Notes: generated from the letters alone by a model not told the origin. A DNA stretch of 28,181 bases from Spirochaetales bacterium UBA6872 (GCA_002452215.1 DKCO01000047.1:1-28181), one strand, 5' to 3'; positions 1-7,869 are shown, numbered from the stretch's first letter. Translations and numbers: made by a program.

Positions 1-1116
1 AACATCTACAATCCGGACGTGGAGGAGATGAGGGACGTGCTGCGTGGCTTCTTCGAGGTGATCAAGGCATCGTCGGCCTTGGTTCGCTTTGTGTTCATCA
101 CAGGCGTCACCAAGTTCTCCAAGGTGAGCATCTTCTCGTCGATGAACAACCTAAGCGACATCTCTTTGAGCGATGACTACTCGCTTCTTTTCGGGTACAC
201 GGAGCTCGAGCTCGAGCACTACTTTGGGCAGTACATAGAGAAGGGGATGAGGGCCTTGGGCGTCTCCAGAAAAAGGTACCTTGAGAGGGTGAAGAGGAAG
301 TACGATGGCAACAGGTTCACGCCGAGGCAGAGGGAGGCCATCTACAACCCGGTGTCGATCGGCAGCTTCTTCTTCAACGGTGGCATCGACTTCGACAACT
401 ACTGGATAAACACGGGGGCCACGAAGCTGATAATGGATGTCGCGAGGCACATAGGCTTCGACATCTCGAAGGACATCACGACGCCGATAAGCAAGTCAGA
501 CATAGCGGCCTTCGACATACTGGAGATGGCGTCCAACACAGTCAGCGCGTACGCATACAAGTCGCTTCTGTTCCAGTGCGGGTACCTTACGATAAGGAGC
601 ATGAACAGGAGGGGGGACATATTCGTGCTCGACTTCCCGAACGAGGAGGTGGCCGAGGCGTATTCGGAGAACCTGCTTGCCGCATACACTGGAAAGAACA
701 CGGAGAGCCTGTTTAAGGGCTCCGATCTCAGGTCCTCGTTTGACGACGGGGACACGATTGAGGCGATCGAGAAGCTGAGGGCGGTGTATGCATCTATTGC
801 ATACGATCTCTTGAGGGATGCGGGGGAGGCGCACTACAGCACGGCCTTCTTTTGCATGATGAAGGCTCTTGGCGCGCGCATAGGCTCAGAGATAGAGACG
901 AGCAGGGGCAGGATAGATGCCGTGTTGGAGAACAGGAGGCATGTATACATATTCGAGTTCAAGTACAACAAGACGGCAAGTGAGGCCCTGAAGCAAATCG
1001 TTGAGACAAAGTATTACGAGCCCTATATGGCGAGCAAGAAGAAGATCCACCTTGTAGGGATGAACTTCTCGTCAAGCGACAGGAACATCAACGAGTGGAA
1101 AGAAGAGATAATGTAG
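1..1116 (+). CDS. AAA-ATPase-like / PD-(D/E)XK nuclease-domain protein, 5' truncated by window edge
   Basis: The reading frame is open from base 1, so the N-terminus (with the P-loop) lies outside the window; what remains is about 372 residues. The visible part resembles the C-terminal two thirds of the AAA-ATPase-like family (PF09820) joined to a PD-(D/E)XK nuclease domain (PF08011). Near the end, GRIDAVLE followed by YIFEFKYN gives the D...E-x-K catalytic pattern of that nuclease fold. The middle part contains the family-typical FVFITGVTKFSKVSIFS stretch. Members of this family are abundant and multi-copy in gut Bacteroidetes and spirochaetes; their function is unknown, and a mobile or defence role has been proposed. 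The gene is distinctly GC-rich, with AGG dominating for arginine, unlike every neighbour, which suggests transfer. Family assignment is firm; function is not. Confidence 0.8.
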   Translation, partial: NIYNPDVEEMRDVLRGFFEVIKASSALVRFVFITGVTKFSKVSIFSSMNNLSDISLSDDYSLLFGYTELELEHYFGQYIEKGMRALGVSRKRYLERVKRKYDGNRFTPRQREAIYNPVSIGSFFFNGGIDFDNYWINTGATKLIMDVARHIGFDISKDITTPISKSDIAAFDILEMASNTVSAYAYKSLLFQCGYLTIRSMNRRGDIFVLDFPNEEVAEAYSENLLAAYTGKNTESLFKGSDLRSSFDDGDTIEAIEKLRAVYASIAYDLLRDAGEAHYSTAFFCMMKALGARIGSEIETSRGRIDAVLENRRHVYIFEFKYNKTASEALKQIVETKYYEPYMASKKKIHLVGMNFSSSDRNINEWKEEIM

Positions 1117-1162
1117 GCTTTGTTGAATTTCTTTGCCCACAAAATTGGTTATTAGACTTCTG

Positions 1163-2434
1163 TTAGAACAGTTCTTTCCCTTTTATTGTTTTATGTAGGA
1201 CAGGCCGTTCACTAGCAAGATAGCAATAGCGTTCAAGACGTTCCTCGATTGAGAATTCATTCTCTAGCGTAGAATCGAGTGAGCTTTCATCTAGTACTGA
1301 GAAATCAGCATCATAGCCTGGTTCGAATGACCCAACTTTGCCAAAAAATCTTCCACCGCCGATAGATGCCATGTAGAAAGATTCAGCAAATGTCAATGTT
1401 GCATCTTTATCTGAAGATAGTCTTGTCCTGAGCTTGCTTGCATGGATTGCATCAGTAATCGAACGAGTGAGATAAGGGCTGGAGCCTGCGGCTATATCTG
1501 TTCCAAGACCGATGTTTGCCCCCTCCTTGTAAAGGAAATATCTTGCAGCAGCAACTCCTGATGTAAGGTTTGTATTCGAGTCTGGACAATGTGCAATAAA
1601 GATATTTTTGTTGTCCATGTAGTCGTCATCGAATTTGTCAGACCATGTGCAATGTGCCATTATTGTTGGCATTTTCCCCCAAAGATTGAATATATTGTAC
1701 GCGTCAGCATAGCACTTTGCATCAGGGACAAGCTCCTTAACCCATTCGATTTCGCTTAAGTTTTCGCTTAAGTGTGATTGTACGGGAAGATTGTGCTCGA
1801 TTGAGATCTTTCCCAGTTCATGCAAAAGAAAATCAGAACATGAAGGTATGAATCTTGGTGTTATTATTGGTTTTATATTATCGATTGAGGAGCATTCCTC
1901 TAAGAAGGAAAGAGTATCCTCTATAGATTGCGATGTCTCTTCTCTTAGATAATCAGGTGAATTCCTGTCCATATTCACTTTTCCGACAAAACCGTGAAAG
2001 CCTGCTTCTGAGAGTTTTTTCATCAACAAGAGAGTCGAGTTCTTGTGCATTGAGGAAAATACAGAAAGGCGAGTTGTCGGTGTCTTCAAGAGATCTGAAG
2101 TGAAAATTGAGTATGCTATGTCCGCATATGACAGATCCTTATATTTTGCTTCTTCTGGAAATGTATGCTTCTCTAACCACTCGAGGAGCTCCATATCCAT
2201 CCATAGTCCTCTGAATTGATATTGAGGCGCATGGATATGCAAGTCGCTTAGGCCTGGAATGATCAGCTTCCCAGTGTAATCTTTTACCGCAAGGTCTTTG
2301 TATTCGTCGCAAATAGATTGATAAAGTCCTTTAATCGTACCATTTTCGACAACAAGATATCCATTTTTTACTGCCTTAAGTTTATTCTTTGCTTCAGAGT
2401 AGCAAAAATCACCTTTTACGATGTAGCTATTCAT
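1163..2434 (-). CDS. guaD: Guanine deaminase (amidohydrolase family)
   Basis: Hydrolyses guanine to xanthine and ammonia in the cytoplasm (purine catabolism/salvage). The 423-residue protein begins with a small beta domain, then PGLSDLHIHAPQY (metal-binding HxH at about residues 66 and 68, with the HAPQY extension typical of guanine deaminases rather than other amidohydrolases), RGLWMDMELLEWLEKHTFP, later HLSEN, AHCTWSD, HCPDSNTNL and the metal Asp in GLGTDIAAGSS. Length fits the family. I chose the ATG at 2434 because a strong AAGGAGG site lies 6 bases upstream. A longer frame reaching 2503 would overlap the aptamer in the leader and is rejected. It has its own extended -10 promoter and a guanine-type riboswitch in the leader, and lies downstream of the AraC-type gene in the same orientation. 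Confidence in the function is high. Confidence 0.9.
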   Translation of the reverse strand: MNSYIVKGDFCYSEAKNKLKAVKNGYLVVENGTIKGLYQSICDEYKDLAVKDYTGKLIIPGLSDLHIHAPQYQFRGLWMDMELLEWLEKHTFPEEAKYKDLSYADIAYSIFTSDLLKTPTTRLSVFSSMHKNSTLLLMKKLSEAGFHGFVGKVNMDRNSPDYLREETSQSIEDTLSFLEECSSIDNIKPIITPRFIPSCSDFLLHELGKISIEHNLPVQSHLSENLSEIEWVKELVPDAKCYADAYNIFNLWGKMPTIMAHCTWSDKFDDDYMDNKNIFIAHCPDSNTNLTSGVAAARYFLYKEGANIGLGTDIAAGSSPYLTRSITDAIHASKLRTRLSSDKDATLTFAESFYMASIGGGRFFGKVGSFEPGYDADFSVLDESSLDSTLENEFSIEERLERYCYLASERPVLHKTIKGKELF

Positions 2435-2463
2435 CCATCTCCTCCTTGTAGAGAATAATCGAA

Positions 2464-2523
2464 GATAGTTATCGCATTTATGGTGCAATGTAGAGACACC
2501 CACCCATATCGTGGGTTTATATC
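2464..2523 (-). promoter_or_regulatory. Guanine-class purine riboswitch aptamer in the guaD leader
   Basis: Read on the minus strand, the leader folds as the purine aptamer. P1 is GATA (2523-2520) with TATC (2467-2464). J1/2 is TAA. P2 is ACCCAC (2516-2511) with GTGGGT (2503-2498), closed by L2 GATATGG. J2/3 is GTCTCTAC (2497-2490). P3 is ATTGCA (2489-2484) with TGCGAT (2476-2471), closed by L3 CCATAAA. J3/1 is AAC. L2 and the TCTAC of J2/3 match the Bacillus xpt aptamer, and L3 differs only at one base (CCATAAA for CCGTAAA). The GG of L2 and CC of L3 allow the loop-loop contact. The base equivalent to position 74 is C, which specifies guanine rather than adenine. P1 is short (4 bp, then a UU/UU mismatch and a GC pair). 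The start codon is about 30 nt downstream with no terminator between, so control is probably translational. Confidence 0.85.
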
Positions 2524-2535
2524 AACGCATTCCAT

Positions 2536-2566
2536 TTTATAACATTTTCTTGTTCATAAAAGTAAA
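2536..2566 (-). promoter_or_regulatory. Promoter of guaD riboswitch leader
   Basis: On the minus strand TG-T-TATAAA (2544-2536) is an extended -10. A weak -35 TTTACT lies at 2566-2561 (19 bp spacer). The predicted start near 2530 falls just before the aptamer, so guaD can be transcribed independently of the upstream regulator gene. Confidence 0.55.
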
Positions 2567-2613
2567 ATTTATTATTTTTTATGTAGCTACGGTATATTTA
2601 GACCGATATAGGA

Positions 2614-3468
2614 TTAATATTTACTTAATTTAATATACTCAGTGGGAGTAATCCCCTTCTTCTTTTTATATAGACGAGAAAAATAGAGAGAGTCTTTGTA
2701 TCCAACTTGGTAAGATGCATCTTTGATTGCTATGTTTGGATTTTCACGTACTATTGCTTCAAATCGAGAGAGACGCATATTGATCAGAAGTTCCTTGAAA
2801 GATTTTCCTGTTGCCTTCTTTATTTCATGCTCTATTGATGAAGAACTCTTCGATAGCTCTTTTGATATTGATGCCAGCGTAATTTCATTTGCAATATTGT
2901 CGGTTATATAACAACATGCCTTCTCAATAAGGTCAGGACGCTTTACCCTTAGGCTTTCTGTTTCTATTTGCATGGATATAATCGAGTCCAAAAGCGATGA
3001 GATTTTCTCTACTTGCTCTTTGTTGAAAAGTGGTCGCTCTAGAAAGGCTTTTTCAAGTGTTTTCGAATCATATCCTTTCTCTCTCCATTTTTTGATTATT
3101 TTCTCATCAAGAGCGTTTCTCATCCTGAATTGTCCGATGATTGCAAAAGCAAAGATCTCTTTGTTTTTTATTGGTATAATTATCTCCGTAAGTCCAGCAT
3201 GGCAATGATATATTAGCGTCTTGTTTTGCTCTTTGCATTTAGATAAGGCTCTTTCATCTTGCAAAATACACTTGTCTCTTTTTCCCAGTTTTTCTTGCAA
3301 CAAAGTACAAAAGTCAGATTTTGTTGAGTGGCATCCAACTAGGCTTTCTTCTTTGTCGAGGGAGAAAAAAGTAATTTTGACATTCAAAAGCGATGCTATG
3401 TCTTCAATCATCGTCTTCACTTTTTGATCAAACATAATCCTTACGCCTGATGAATGCTTTTTATCCAT
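2614..3468 (-). CDS. AraC-family transcriptional regulator with PocR sensory domain
   Basis: A 284-residue cytoplasmic DNA-binding regulator. The first ~160 residues match the PocR ligand-binding domain: a Cys-rich segment (VGCHSTKSDFC, KRDKCILQ, YHCHAGLTEIIIPI) followed by FAIIGQFRM. The C-terminal ~100 residues form the double helix-turn-helix of AraC/XylS proteins (ITLASISKELSKSSSSIEHEIKKATG, then IKDASYQVGYKDSLYFSRLYKKKKGITPTEY). It is divergent from the kinase/mutase operon starting at 3571, its most likely target, although the ligand cannot be read from the sequence. The start is ambiguous. ATG 3468 is preferred because TGGACA-17-AATAAT ends 6 nt before it, suggesting a leaderless message. 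ATG 3435 has a weak AAGGA too close to it. ATG 3504 has no support. Confidence 0.85.
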   Translation of the reverse strand: MDKKHSSGVRIMFDQKVKTMIEDIASLLNVKITFFSLDKEESLVGCHSTKSDFCTLLQEKLGKRDKCILQDERALSKCKEQNKTLIYHCHAGLTEIIIPIKNKEIFAFAIIGQFRMRNALDEKIIKKWREKGYDSKTLEKAFLERPLFNKEQVEKISSLLDSIISMQIETESLRVKRPDLIEKACCYITDNIANEITLASISKELSKSSSSIEHEIKKATGKSFKELLINMRLSRFEAIVRENPNIAIKDASYQVGYKDSLYFSRLYKKKKGITPTEYIKLSKY

Positions 3469-3474
3469 GGATAT

Positions 3475-3503
3475 ATTATTTGTGCAATATGCGAGTTTGT
3501 CCA
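3475..3503 (-). promoter_or_regulatory. Promoter of the PocR/AraC regulator (leaderless geometry)
   Basis: Minus strand -35 TGGACA (3503-3498), 17 bp spacer, -10 AATAAT (3480-3475), then 6 nt to ATG 3468. Both hexamers match consensus at 5 of 6 positions. Confidence 0.55.
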
Positions 3504-3538
3504 TATAGCATGCTGGAAAAGAGATGTTATTTGCATGT

Positions 3539-3550
3539 ATATCATGATAT
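3539..3550. promoter_or_regulatory. 12-bp perfect palindrome, possible operator between divergent genes
   Basis: ATATCATGATAT is a perfect palindrome in the intergenic region between the PocR/AraC regulator and the kinase gene, about 20 bp upstream of the kinase start. Position and symmetry suit an operator, but AraC proteins more often use direct repeats, so this is only a candidate. Confidence 0.3.
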
Positions 3551-3570
3551 TTTTCATAAGAGGCAAATAG

Positions 3571-4680
3571 ATGGAGTCAATGCATAATGAGCTTAACAAT
3601 ATAATCCAAGCATTTGGAATTAAGGGAGATCTTGTTGATATTAAACAAAACACAGATGGACATATCAATTCGACTTTTGTCTCGGTTTTCGACAATGATG
3701 GAAAAATCGAGAAATACACTCATCAAAGGATAAACAAGGATGTATTTCCAAGCCCTGAAAAGGTTATGGATAATATAGTTAAGGTAACTGATTATATTAG
3801 CAAGCAAATTGACTCAAAAGATAAAGAAAGACTTGTATTGAAAGTAATTAATGCCTTAGATAAGCGCCCTTACTATGTTGATCAAAAAGGAGAGTATTGG
3901 AGATGTTATCGTTATATAGATAATGCTGTTGCTTTTTCAAAGTGCACATCACTAATGCTTGCAAAGAATCTTGCTATTGCCATTGGAGACTTCCATCTGA
4001 AGCTCTCTGGTTTTGATGGCTCTCTATTGTTTCCATCAATCAAGGATTTTCATAATATGGTTATGCGTTATGATGCTCTATCAAAGGCTGTCGAGCAAGA
4101 CAGAATGGCAAGAGCGAAGGGCGTAAGATATGAACTCGGTTTTCTTTTTGATAACATGCAACGAGGCGAAAAAATATGGAAAGACTATGAGAATGGATTG
4201 CTTCCCAATAGAGTCACGCATAATGACACAAAGATAAACAATGTTCTCTTTGATAAAGACAGCATGAAACCTCTTGCTGTGATTGATCTTGATACTATAA
4301 TGCCAGGCACTATATTGTTTGATATTGGGGATATGATAAGAACATCTTGCAATAGTGCTGATGAGGATGAACGCAATCTTGGAAAAGTTGAATTCAACGT
4401 TTCTATTTATGAGGCTTTGATATATGGTTATCTTTCAAAGACAGGAAGATTTCTCAAAGAGCCTGAATTGAGTGGAATATTGGAATCAGGGAGGATGATG
4501 ACGCAGATCATGGCTGTGAGATTCTTAACTGACTATTTGGATGGTGATAGATATTATCGTATTTCATATCCAGAACATAATCTTATCAGGGCAAGAAACC
4601 AGATAAAGCTTATTTCTTCAATGGATAAAATCTGGTCAAAGCTTGATGGAATGACTGCAAAAATGATTCAAAGTAGGTAA
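3571..4680 (+). CDS. N-acetylhexosamine 1-kinase-like phosphotransferase
   Basis: A 369-residue member of the aminoglycoside-phosphotransferase-like kinase superfamily (PF01636). It resembles NahK, which phosphorylates GlcNAc/GalNAc at C1 using ATP; NahK of Bifidobacterium is of almost the same length. Family marks are DGHINSTF (residues ~29-36) in the nucleotide loop, HQRINKDVF (51-59), the catalytic loop THNDTKINN (216-224) and the metal-binding DLD (239-241) followed by FDIGDMIRT. AGAGG 7 nt upstream supports the ATG at 3571; a second ATG three codons on is possible. The gene is first in an operon, with the mutase 4 bp downstream. That pairing suggests the sugar 1-phosphate is passed straight to the mutase. 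Family is well supported; the actual sugar is inferred. Confidence 0.78.
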   Translation: MESMHNELNNIIQAFGIKGDLVDIKQNTDGHINSTFVSVFDNDGKIEKYTHQRINKDVFPSPEKVMDNIVKVTDYISKQIDSKDKERLVLKVINALDKRPYYVDQKGEYWRCYRYIDNAVAFSKCTSLMLAKNLAIAIGDFHLKLSGFDGSLLFPSIKDFHNMVMRYDALSKAVEQDRMARAKGVRYELGFLFDNMQRGEKIWKDYENGLLPNRVTHNDTKINNVLFDKDSMKPLAVIDLDTIMPGTILFDIGDMIRTSCNSADEDERNLGKVEFNVSIYEALIYGYLSKTGRFLKEPELSGILESGRMMTQIMAVRFLTDYLDGDRYYRISYPEHNLIRARNQIKLISSMDKIWSKLDGMTAKMIQSR

Positions 4681-4684
4681 ATGA

Positions 4685-6463
4685 ATGAAAATATATGATG
4701 AATTGGGCTATTTGCTTTCTGATCTTGATTGCGACCCGCTTTATAATTGCAACGTAACACACAAAGAGATAGAAAAATCGCTTGAAGGATATATATTCTC
4801 TCAATCAGGCTGGCGTAGCATATTGGCGCAATCTAAGGATGAGAACGATCGATCGTGCGATATTCTAAATGCTGACAAGATAATTGCATCAAATATTGCG
4901 AGAGCCTTCTTTGAATATCTTGGCAAAAGAAATCCAACTATTGTTTTGGCTCGTGATGCACGACCGACAGGAAGGGCTTTGCAAGATATATGTGCACGTA
5001 TATTGATATCGCTTGGAGCTGATGTCCGGCTGTTGTCGATTTCTTCCGCACCGGAGACGATGTGTTATTTGAAAGACAAAAGCGATGCTTTTTTCTATAT
5101 CTCAGCTTCCCATAATCCGATTGGCTACAATGGATTCAAGTTTGGATCAAATGGAGGTGTGTTCGACAAGCAAGCTTTTGATGAAATAGAGAAGATATTC
5201 AAGAGGATGGTCCTTTCAGAAGACTATTCGGATTCTGTTGTCTCTCTTTCTGCATCATTGCAAAAAGACGCTTATCGTGAAGTGCTTGAAAACCATTTGA
5301 ATGAGAAAAGAAAATCGATTGAGAGCTACAGGAAGTTTGTTTTGAAGACAGCAAATGCAAAAGAGTCCTTTGCTGTTCCATTTGGCATTGTTGCTGATTT
5401 CAATGGCTCTGCACGATCCTCATCTAACGATATGTCATTTTTATCATCTCTAGGAGCAAAGGTCTGGAGTGTAAACGAACGGCCCGGGCAGATAGAGCAT
5501 GGAATAGTTCCAGAGGGAGAAAACCTTGAGTTATGCAAGAAGACATTAAGCAAAGTCCACAAACTCGACAATAATTTCATCCTTGGCTATGTGCCTGACA
5601 ATGATGGCGATAGGGGAAATTTTGTTTTTGTAAACAACCGTGGAAATGCATCGATTTTGGATGCCCAGAATGTGTTTGCGCTTATTGCTTCAATCGAAAT
5701 GGCTGATCAGGTAATAAAAAAAGAAAAAAGACCAGCAATCGCTGTTAACGGTCCAACATCACAAAGAGTCGATGAGATTGCTTCAATTATAGGAGTTGAT
5801 GTATTTCGATCTGATATAGGAGAAAGCAATGTTGTTGCACTTGCAAAAAAGCTTAGGGGGGAAGGCTATTCGGTCCATGTGTGCGGAGAGGGGTCAAATG
5901 GTGGAATAATAGCAAATCCTGCTAGAGTAAGAGATCCAATGAACTCTATAATGAGCATTGCGAAGTTGTATTCTGTACATGGTCTTTATGCTTTGTTGTT
6001 GGAGAGTTTATCGAAGTACAAAAATAAGCGCGATGTGTCGCTTGCAACTCTGATATCATCGCTTCCCTCTTATACTACAACACCAGCCTTTTCCAAAGAT
6101 GCTGTTTTAAGAATAAAATGTCCGGATTTTGACCTTCTTAAGCTTGAGTATGAACGTTTGTTCTTATCTGAGGTGAATGGCTACTTGACTGAAGGATTGG
6201 CACAGTACGAGATAAGGCAATATGAGGGGACGAATGAGGAGATTGGTATCGGAATTGAGCATAGACCTAAAAAGAGCCAAGGGGGCTATAAAGTCATATT
6301 CTATGACAATTTTATGAAATTCAAGGCCTCTTTGTGGTTCAGCAAAAGCAGGACAGAGCCTGTTATGAGAGTAATGGTTGATGTTAAAGGTGATAACAAG
6401 AATCTCCATGACAAACTTCTTTCTTGGCAAAGAAGCCTTGTTTTACGCGCCGATAATGCTTAG
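4685..6463 (+). CDS. Phosphohexomutase (phosphoglucomutase/phosphomannomutase superfamily)
   Basis: A 592-residue alpha-D-phosphohexomutase that interconverts sugar 1- and 6-phosphates. All four family loops are visible: SASHNP at 140-145 with the phosphoserine at 142; the Mg-binding DNDGDR at 305-310; the sugar-specificity loop GEGSNGG at 401-407; and the phosphate-binding loop SRTEPVMR at 555-562. The N-terminal SGWRSIL corresponds to the usual GTSGWR. The specificity loop differs from GEMSGH of classical enzymes and is closer to GEGNGG types, so the substrate is open (glucose, mannose or GlcNAc phosphate). Translation is probably coupled to the kinase, whose stop codon lies 4 bp upstream and overlaps the AGTAGGT ribosome site. 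Its stop overlaps the convergent ybaK-like gene by 4 bp. Confidence 0.85.
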   Translation: MKIYDELGYLLSDLDCDPLYNCNVTHKEIEKSLEGYIFSQSGWRSILAQSKDENDRSCDILNADKIIASNIARAFFEYLGKRNPTIVLARDARPTGRALQDICARILISLGADVRLLSISSAPETMCYLKDKSDAFFYISASHNPIGYNGFKFGSNGGVFDKQAFDEIEKIFKRMVLSEDYSDSVVSLSASLQKDAYREVLENHLNEKRKSIESYRKFVLKTANAKESFAVPFGIVADFNGSARSSSNDMSFLSSLGAKVWSVNERPGQIEHGIVPEGENLELCKKTLSKVHKLDNNFILGYVPDNDGDRGNFVFVNNRGNASILDAQNVFALIASIEMADQVIKKEKRPAIAVNGPTSQRVDEIASIIGVDVFRSDIGESNVVALAKKLRGEGYSVHVCGEGSNGGIIANPARVRDPMNSIMSIAKLYSVHGLYALLLESLSKYKNKRDVSLATLISSLPSYTTTPAFSKDAVLRIKCPDFDLLKLEYERLFLSEVNGYLTEGLAQYEIRQYEGTNEEIGIGIEHRPKKSQGGYKVIFYDNFMKFKASLWFSKSRTEPVMRVMVDVKGDNKNLHDKLLSWQRSLVLRADNA

Positions 6464-6936
6464 CAAAAATCGGCATAAACTCCAGAAGTAGCTCTTATTA
6501 GGTTGTCAGGAGCAATCTCTATTTGGATTCCTCTTTGACCTCCTGATACGTATATTCTATCTTCTAGTTGGGCTGTTTCCTCGATGAATGTAGGGTATTT
6601 TCTTATCATCCCAATAGGTGAGCACCCGCCACGAATATAGCCAGTGTATTTCTTTAATTCAGAAAGCTTTAGCAGGTCTATTTCCTTCGAACCTGTTATT
6701 GCTCGTGCTTTTTTCATTGAAATCTCAAAATCAGCAGGAAGACAAAAAACAAAGAGTTCGTTTTCATTGTTTATCATTACGATTGTCTTGAAGACTTTCT
6801 CAAGCTCCAGTCCTGCACTTTTTGATGCATGGATTGCATCTAGGTGCTCTTCATCCCACTCATATGTAAATATGGAATAGGGGATAGAAAGAGATTCAAG
6901 AATCCTCATAGCATTGGTTTTGACTGTTTTTTGCAT
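6460..6936 (-). CDS. ybaK: YbaK/EbsC-type aminoacyl-tRNA deacylase
   Basis: A 158-residue cytoplasmic trans-editing factor. YbaK proteins hydrolyse Cys-tRNA(Pro). The whole length fits the YbaK/prolyl-tRNA editing domain (PF04073): the invariant Lys in KVFKTIVM (K50), CLPADFEISMKKA, LSELKKYTGYIRGGCSPIGM (the family signature), and YVSGGQRGIQIEIAPDNLI near the end. It is a single-gene unit convergent with the mutase and divergent from the ADP-ribosylglycohydrolase gene. There is no Shine-Dalgarno site; a TATAAT hexamer ends 7 nt before the ATG, so the message is probably leaderless. EbsC-like relatives could have other substrates, but the GYIRGGCSPIG motif favours YbaK. Confidence 0.88.
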   Translation of the reverse strand: MQKTVKTNAMRILESLSIPYSIFTYEWDEEHLDAIHASKSAGLELEKVFKTIVMINNENELFVFCLPADFEISMKKARAITGSKEIDLLKLSELKKYTGYIRGGCSPIGMIRKYPTFIEETAQLEDRIYVSGGQRGIQIEIAPDNLIRATSGVYADFC

Positions 6937-6943
6937 GTAATTG

Positions 6944-6971
6944 ATTATAGCTAACGATTGAAAAAGAGCAA
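6944..6971 (-). promoter_or_regulatory. Promoter of ybaK (leaderless geometry)
   Basis: Minus strand -35 TTGCTC (6971-6966), 16 bp spacer, perfect -10 TATAAT (6949-6944), then 7 nt to the ATG at 6936. Confidence 0.65.
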
Positions 6972-6988
6972 TATTTGCAAAAATGATG

Positions 6989-6997
6989 TGTTATGAT
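6989..6997 (+). promoter_or_regulatory. Extended -10 promoter of the ADP-ribosylglycohydrolase gene
   Basis: TG-T-TATGAT gives an extended -10 about 25 nt upstream of the GTG start, leaving room for the AGGAG ribosome site at 7006-7010. No convincing -35 is present at the right spacing. Confidence 0.45.
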
Positions 6998-7021
6998 TGC
7001 TAAGTAGGAGAGTTGTGTTAA

Positions 7022-7825
7022 GTGATTGGTGCAATCCTTGGGGATATCGTTGGAAGTCCATATGAGTTTGATAAAGCTAGCAAGGTTAAGGATTTTACAC
7101 TTTTTGATCAAAGATGCGAATTCACAGATGACACAGTAATGACACTTGCTGTTGCCAATGCACTATGTTCAATTTCCTCAGATGCATCAGAGGATGAGAT
7201 AAAGAGCGCTGTAATTACATCGATGCAAGAAACTGGGAAAAGATATCCAGACAGGGGCTATGGTGCTAGATTCATCTCTTGGCTTTTCTCTGACAATCCT
7301 AAGCCTTACAACAGCTATGGAAATGGCTCAGCTATGAGAGTATCGTCGGTAGGGTGGCTTTATTCTACGCTAGAGCGTACGCTTGAAGTTGCTCGCTGTA
7401 CAGCAGAAGTGACACATAACCATCCGGAGGGAATAAAAGGCGCTGAATCAGTTGCTGCTGCTATCTTCCTTGCAAGGAAAGGATTTGAGAAAAAAGAGAT
7501 CAAGAGCTATATGGAAAAGTTTTATAACTATGATCTATCGCGTACAATCGATCAAATCAGACCATATTACCATCATGTAGAGAGTTGCCAAGAGACAGTG
7601 CCGGAAGCATTAACAGCTTTCTTTGAAGGCAAGGATTTTGAAGATGTTGTAAGAACAGCTGTATCACTCGGTGGTGATGCTGATACATTAACAGCCATAG
7701 CTGCTAGCATTGCTGAGGCCTATTATCCTGTTTCTAAATCATTATATGAAAAAGCGAAGAGCTATCTTGATTCTTATTTGAAATCTGTTTTGGAAAAAAT
7801 TGATGAAAGGATAGCTCTTTTGTAG
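7022..7825 (+). CDS. ADP-ribosylglycohydrolase family protein (DraG-like)
   Basis: A 267-residue all-helical protein of the ADP-ribosyl-glycohydrolase family (PF03747), which removes ADP-ribose from proteins or small molecules using two Mg ions. The metal-binding motifs are present: GDIVGSPYEF (7-16), FTDDTVMTLAVA (34-45), GNGSAMRV (99-106), HNHPEG (131-136) and GGDADT (216-221). Length is normal. The start is GTG at 7022, the first possible in frame (a stop precedes it), with AGGAG 11 nt upstream, a slightly long spacing. No ADP-ribosyltransferase partner is adjacent, so the substrate cannot be inferred from context. It stands alone and ends before a shared hairpin terminator. Confidence 0.87.
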   Translation: MIGAILGDIVGSPYEFDKASKVKDFTLFDQRCEFTDDTVMTLAVANALCSISSDASEDEIKSAVITSMQETGKRYPDRGYGARFISWLFSDNPKPYNSYGNGSAMRVSSVGWLYSTLERTLEVARCTAEVTHNHPEGIKGAESVAAAIFLARKGFEKKEIKSYMEKFYNYDLSRTIDQIRPYYHHVESCQETVPEALTAFFEGKDFEDVVRTAVSLGGDADTLTAIAASIAEAYYPVSKSLYEKAKSYLDSYLKSVLEKIDERIALL

Positions 7826-7837
7826 ATTTTGGGCAAA

Positions 7838-7869
7838 TAAAAACCGCTCTCCGAAGAAAGCGGCTTTTT
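7838..7869. terminator. Bidirectional hairpin terminator between DraG-like gene and oppA
   Basis: CCGCT (7844-7848) pairs with AGCGG (7859-7863). An A-run precedes the stem and CTTTTT follows it, giving a U-tract for transcripts in both directions. It sits between the two convergent stop codons. Confidence 0.7.

Noticed and set aside
2435..2503. N-terminal extension of guanine deaminase beginning at 2503
   Set aside because: It has no ribosome site, the added residues are not deaminase-like, and the DNA is the riboswitch aptamer.
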